From: Fontibacillus panacisegetis
GTDB lineage: Bacteria > Bacillota > Bacilli > Paenibacillales > Paenibacillaceae
Direction of reading: 5' to 3'
Assembly: GCF_900102215.1 (NCBI RefSeq)
Contig: NZ_FNBG01000011.1
Location: forward strand, 1 to 64,000
Length of the DNA: 64,000 bases
The notes under the pieces are model-generated. The model had not been told where the DNA came from and searched no databases. It saw nothing but the letters and a program-made list of their open reading frames with translations. This document shows positions 60,959 through 64,000 of the stretch, in pieces (within the stretch, counting starts at the first letter, position 1; each line of letters starts with the position of its first letter). Position numbers and translations under genes: made by a program.

Positions 60959-62326
60959 TTACTTTGCCGGCATTTTGAGCGGCAATGCGACAATGACGGT
61001 CGTTCCCCGCCCTGGCTCGCTTTCCACCCGGATGTCGCCTTGATGAAGAGATACGATCTGTTTAACGATGGCGAGCCCCATACCGCTGCCGCCATATTTT
61101 CGACTGTGGGAACGATCGGCTTTAAAAAATCGCTCGAAGATACGCTTCTGGTCCTCGGGGGAAATACCGATGCCAGTATCGGATATTCGGACTATCACGC
61201 TTTTAATATCTTGTTTAATGGCGACGTTAACCACGCCGCCGTCCGGGGAAAATTTGATGCTGTTGCCGATGATGTTCGTCCATACCTGATTCAACAGATC
61301 ATGATCGGCCATTACGCGAATTGCATTCAAATGGAGTTCGAAAGTGATGTTGCGGGCCGACCATTGCGGCTGGATCGCAACGATGACCCGTCTGATCTGC
61401 TCATCAAGATTGAACGCAACCAACTGCAACTGCTGCGACTGCGATTCAAGCAAACTCAGCTTTAACAGGCTATCGCTCATCTTGGACATCCGGCCCGCTT
61501 CAGCTATGATAATATCGAGATAACGGCTTCGTTCGTTATCCGCGATATTGACTTGCTTGAGCGCTAGCGCATAACCGGATATCGAGGTGAGCGGCGACTG
61601 AATTTCGTGAGATACATTTGATACAAAATCCCTGCGCATTTGCTCAAGCTGCTGCAAATCGTGCATCATATCTTCGAAGCTTCGAGCCAAAGTCCCTAGC
61701 TCGCCTTTTTGCCTAATATTTAGTTTGACGTTGAAATCTCCGCCTGCTACACGCCTGGTCGCTCTTGTCAGTTTTTTAATCGGCTTGACCAGGAATATGG
61801 CGGCAATCAGAGTGAATAGACTCCCCGTCACCAATGCAACGATCGCGAAATTCAAAATCCACGTAGTGATAAAAGGGGCTGACGGCGGGCTGACCGGTTC
61901 TACAAACATGGCTCTTGTACCCGTTTCCGTTGTAAACGGCAATCCCAAGAGGGTAGTGGAAACGCCGCTCGGATTGACTTGAACAATTTCTCCATCCAGT
62001 ACTTTGTTCACCTGTTCCATAGTGACAACAGCCGGATCGTGCCCTTTAATCACGCCGTAAGACTGAACCTGTCCGGTTTCGTCATAAATATGCACATGAT
62101 AAGAATTGAGCTGATTCATGCCGCTTACGAATGCCTCCGCCTCATCCAACGGAAGCGTTTCGTAAATCCGTGCGATGTCCTGGCCGAAGGAAAGCAAAGG
62201 AATTCGCAAATTTTCGTTCAATTGATCTTTAAATACCCAAGTTGCCGCGAAAAAGGAAATGGCCGTTCCCCCGATTACGGAGACTAGAAAGATCAGGACG
62301 ACTCGCGTATATAAGGATCTGATCAT
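60959..62326 (-). CDS. Sensor histidine kinase (HssS-like layout)
   Basis: A 455-residue membrane kinase: transmembrane helix (about 8-28), extracellular sensor of about 130 residues, second helix (about 165-188), HAMP (about 190-245), HisKA (FVSNVSHEIQSPLTSISGYA, phospho-acceptor His) and HATPase (VWTNIIGNSIKFSPDGG, ISDTGIGISPEDQ, GSGMGLAIVKQIVSLHQG). Its start overlaps the stop of the response regulator gene (ATGA, 62323-62326). The general layout resembles the heme-responsive HssS kinases, but no HrtAB exporter gene lies nearby, so the ligand remains open. Confidence 0.92.
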   Translation of the reverse strand: MIRSLYTRVVLIFLVSVIGGTAISFFAATWVFKDQLNENLRIPLLSFGQDIARIYETLPLDEAEAFVSGMNQLNSYHVHIYDETGQVQSYGVIKGHDPAVVTMEQVNKVLDGEIVQVNPSGVSTTLLGLPFTTETGTRAMFVEPVSPPSAPFITTWILNFAIVALVTGSLFTLIAAIFLVKPIKKLTRATRRVAGGDFNVKLNIRQKGELGTLARSFEDMMHDLQQLEQMRRDFVSNVSHEIQSPLTSISGYALALKQVNIADNERSRYLDIIIAEAGRMSKMSDSLLKLSLLESQSQQLQLVAFNLDEQIRRVIVAIQPQWSARNITFELHLNAIRVMADHDLLNQVWTNIIGNSIKFSPDGGVVNVAIKQDIKSVIVRISDTGIGISPEDQKRIFERFFKADRSHSRKYGGSGMGLAIVKQIVSLHQGDIRVESEPGRGTTVIVALPLKMPAK

Positions 62327-62997
62327 TCGCCAACCTCAAGCCGGTAACCAAGCCCGCGCACCGTCTCGATACGAAAATCGGGCGTAGCCGCGAACCGTTC
62401 GCGAAGGCGCTTAATATGCACGTCTATCGTCCGGTTATCTCCGGCATAATCCATTCCCCAAATCTGATCGATCAACTGCTCGCGCGTATAGACTTGTCCG
62501 GGTGTTCCGGCAAGCTTATACAGCAATTCAAACTCCTTGAGCGGCAAAGTGAGTGACTCCGCCCCTCTCGTCACCTTGTAGGTCTGCCGGTCAAGGATGA
62601 CATTGCCGAATTGAATCGTTTGCGTGGAGCCGATCCGGTATCGTTTCAGCAATGACTTGACACGGGCCGTCAACTCCAACGGATCGAACGGTTTCGTCAA
62701 ATAATCGTCGGTCCCGAGTTCGAACCCCTTCACTTTCTCCCATGTTTCGCCTCTGGCAGTCAGCATAAGCAACGGAAGATCGGGATTGGCTCTCCTGAGC
62801 TCCTTGCATAACGTCCAGCCATCCATCACCGGCATCATGATATCGAGCACGACCAGATCGACTTGCGTTGAAGCGAAGACGGCGAGCGCTTCCTTGCCGT
62901 CAGCGGCTTCCGCTGTCGTGAATCCGTCGTTGCGGAGAAATAAACAGACAAGTTCGCGAATGTTCGCATCGTCGTCAGCAACCAGTATAGTAGGCAT
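62323..62997 (-). CDS. OmpR/PhoB-family response regulator (HssR-like)
   Basis: About 224 residues: receiver (ILVADDDANIRELVCLFLR, Asp in LVVLDIMMPVMDG, LTARG, TKPFDPLEL) and winged-helix domain (LPLKEFELLYKLA, YTREQLIDQIWGMDY, NRTIDVHIKRLRERF, VRGLGYRLE). ATG 62997 is chosen because GAGGGTAGAG lies just before it; the longer frame would overlap the exporter gene. It is co-transcribed with the kinase. The DNA-binding half resembles HssR-type regulators. Confidence 0.92.
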   Translation of the reverse strand: MPTILVADDDANIRELVCLFLRNDGFTTAEAADGKEALAVFASTQVDLVVLDIMMPVMDGWTLCKELRRANPDLPLLMLTARGETWEKVKGFELGTDDYLTKPFDPLELTARVKSLLKRYRIGSTQTIQFGNVILDRQTYKVTRGAESLTLPLKEFELLYKLAGTPGQVYTREQLIDQIWGMDYAGDNRTIDVHIKRLRERFAATPDFRIETVRGLGYRLEVGE

Positions 62998-63044
62998 CTC
63001 TACCCTCTTTTCCATATAAAATAGTAGCCATCCAACGTTGCCAT

Positions 63045-63950
63045 TCAAGCATGCACCTCATTTGTATGGTCTAAGGATCGTAACCAAAAATACATTCCCA
63101 TGCCTAGTAAGGTCACCAACCCACCTATGAATTGAAATATGGAGATCGTTTCTCCCAATAATAGATAGGCAAGAATGATTGCCAAAACAGGCTCTCCGAT
63201 AATACCTACGGAAACAGTAGTCGCGCCTATAGATTTTAACAGCAGATTAAAAATATATTGCCCGAAAATAGTCGGGATTACTGCAAGCAAAAAGAAATAC
63301 GTCCAGTCCGAAGAGTCATATCCTATTAAAGGGATATTATTTAGCAAACTATAAGCTAACATGACGCTCCCGCCAATAAAAAAGACGATAATGCTGTATA
63401 CATTTGCATCGATTTTGCGACTTGCTTTCTGTCCCGCTAACATATAGGCCGAAACCAAGATCGTTCCTGATAAAGATAATCCATCTCCTATTAACGCTTC
63501 TCTCGAAACCCCGATGTCTCCCCAAGCTATAATAATTGAACCTAGAAGAGCAGCAAGCAAACAAAGAACGGTTAATATGCTGGTTCGTTCTCTAAACATA
63601 AAGTATGAACCAACCATTACAAATAAAGGCTGTATCGATAAGATGACCATGGAGCTCGCAACTGAAGTATATACTAAAGATTCCATCCAACATAAGAAGT
63701 GTAACCCGAGAAATAGGCCGGCTAAAAAAACGGTACTCCAATCCTTTTTGTTCATCTCTGAGGTCCGGAGCGTCTTCCAGGGTACAAAAGGAAGCATAAG
63801 GATTACTGATATATACAATCTGTACATCCCTGCCACAGAGGTTGGTGTATCTGATGATTTTATCATGATGGATGAGACGGAAACAGACAATATGCTGACA
63901 AAAAGCAAAATATACGGATGAAACCGTAACGACGATGGATTTATTTTCAC
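63045..63950 (-). CDS. EamA-family drug/metabolite transporter
   Basis: A 301-residue membrane protein with ten predicted helices in two EamA repeats (about 8-140 and 150-290): FLGLHFLCWMESLVYTSVAS in the first and PTIFGQYIFNLLLKSIGATT with VGIIGEPVLAIILAYLLLGE in the second. The family exports metabolites or drugs; substrate unknown. Start GTG with GGAGG 7 bases before it. It ends about 47 bases before the downstream response regulator start, so the three genes may form one transcript. The last 50 bases of the window contain nothing else supportable. Confidence 0.9.
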   Translation of the reverse strand: MKINPSSLRFHPYILLFVSILSVSVSSIMIKSSDTPTSVAGMYRLYISVILMLPFVPWKTLRTSEMNKKDWSTVFLAGLFLGLHFLCWMESLVYTSVASSMVILSIQPLFVMVGSYFMFRERTSILTVLCLLAALLGSIIIAWGDIGVSREALIGDGLSLSGTILVSAYMLAGQKASRKIDANVYSIIVFFIGGSVMLAYSLLNNIPLIGYDSSDWTYFFLLAVIPTIFGQYIFNLLLKSIGATTVSVGIIGEPVLAIILAYLLLGETISIFQFIGGLVTLLGMGMYFWLRSLDHTNEVHA

Positions 63951-64000
63951 GTGTATGCCTCCAAGAGTTCTTATCCAATCGTCTGTGCACAGGATTGTAA

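Noticed and set aside
60863-61465. A 200-codon plus-strand frame opposite the histidine kinase gene
   Set aside because: It overlaps the HATPase and HisKA coding region of an unambiguous kinase, and has no domain or start signals.

Overview
The window looks like a chromosomal segment of a Gram-positive, endospore-forming Firmicute, most probably Paenibacillus or a close relative in the Paenibacillaceae. The evidence is a CotF-type spore coat protein, HPr kinase, SLH-domain surface proteins, two secreted proteins with copper-amine-oxidase-type stalk domains, strong AGGAGG-like ribosome binding sites with frequent GTG/TTG starts, and WYL, PadR, HxlR and MarR regulators. No rRNA, tRNA, phage module, complete insertion sequence or CRISPR array was seen.

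Layout. 0-2.5 kb: aldo/keto reductase, DODA-type dioxygenase and a repeat-rich gap. 2.5-10.4 kb: a tandem NodB lipoprotein and a 2061-residue lectin/SLH surface protein. 10.6-20.2 kb: small regulator/enzyme sets (MarR with a flavodoxin-fold reductase, WYL with an effector-binding protein, WYL with RidA, PadR), an MBOAT/SGNH O-acylation pair and a CdsA-like protein. 19.6-27.0 kb: a signalling island with a NarL-type regulator, a roughly 1700-residue pseudokinase/ATPase/GAF/histidine kinase and a divergent membrane GGDEF protein. 27-33.6 kb: an erosion zone with several copies of a dispersed repeat, a coat protein, a stalk-domain protein, a glycosyltransferase and remnants of a short-chain dehydrogenase, a second glycosyltransferase and an M20 amidohydrolase. 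33.6-37.6 kb: an esterase lipoprotein, a PQQ-type propeller and an XRE regulator with an in-frame stop.

37.7-46.1 kb is the most distinctive region: a minus-strand operon that appears to make, sulfate, acylate and export a surface glycan. It encodes a sulfotransferase/coiled-coil/glycosyltransferase protein, a second glycosyltransferase, an acyltransferase-3 fused to an ABC-2 export permease, an ABC ATPase fused through TPR-like helices to a second sulfotransferase (split by an apparent +1 frameshift), and APS kinase, which makes the sulfate donor PAPS. A perfect 34-bp palindrome lies upstream of the operon.

46.4-64 kb: malate:quinone oxidoreductase, an ANT(4')-type aminoglycoside nucleotidyltransferase with a possible leader peptide, an SLH remnant, HPr kinase, a stalk-domain protein, a RidA/HxlR pair, an SLH protein divergent from an OmpR-type two-component system, a small lipoprotein, a CycA-like transporter behind a glycine riboswitch and terminator, a metallophosphoesterase, a second OmpR-type two-component system and an EamA exporter. 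All assignments come from reading the sequence; no database search was run.
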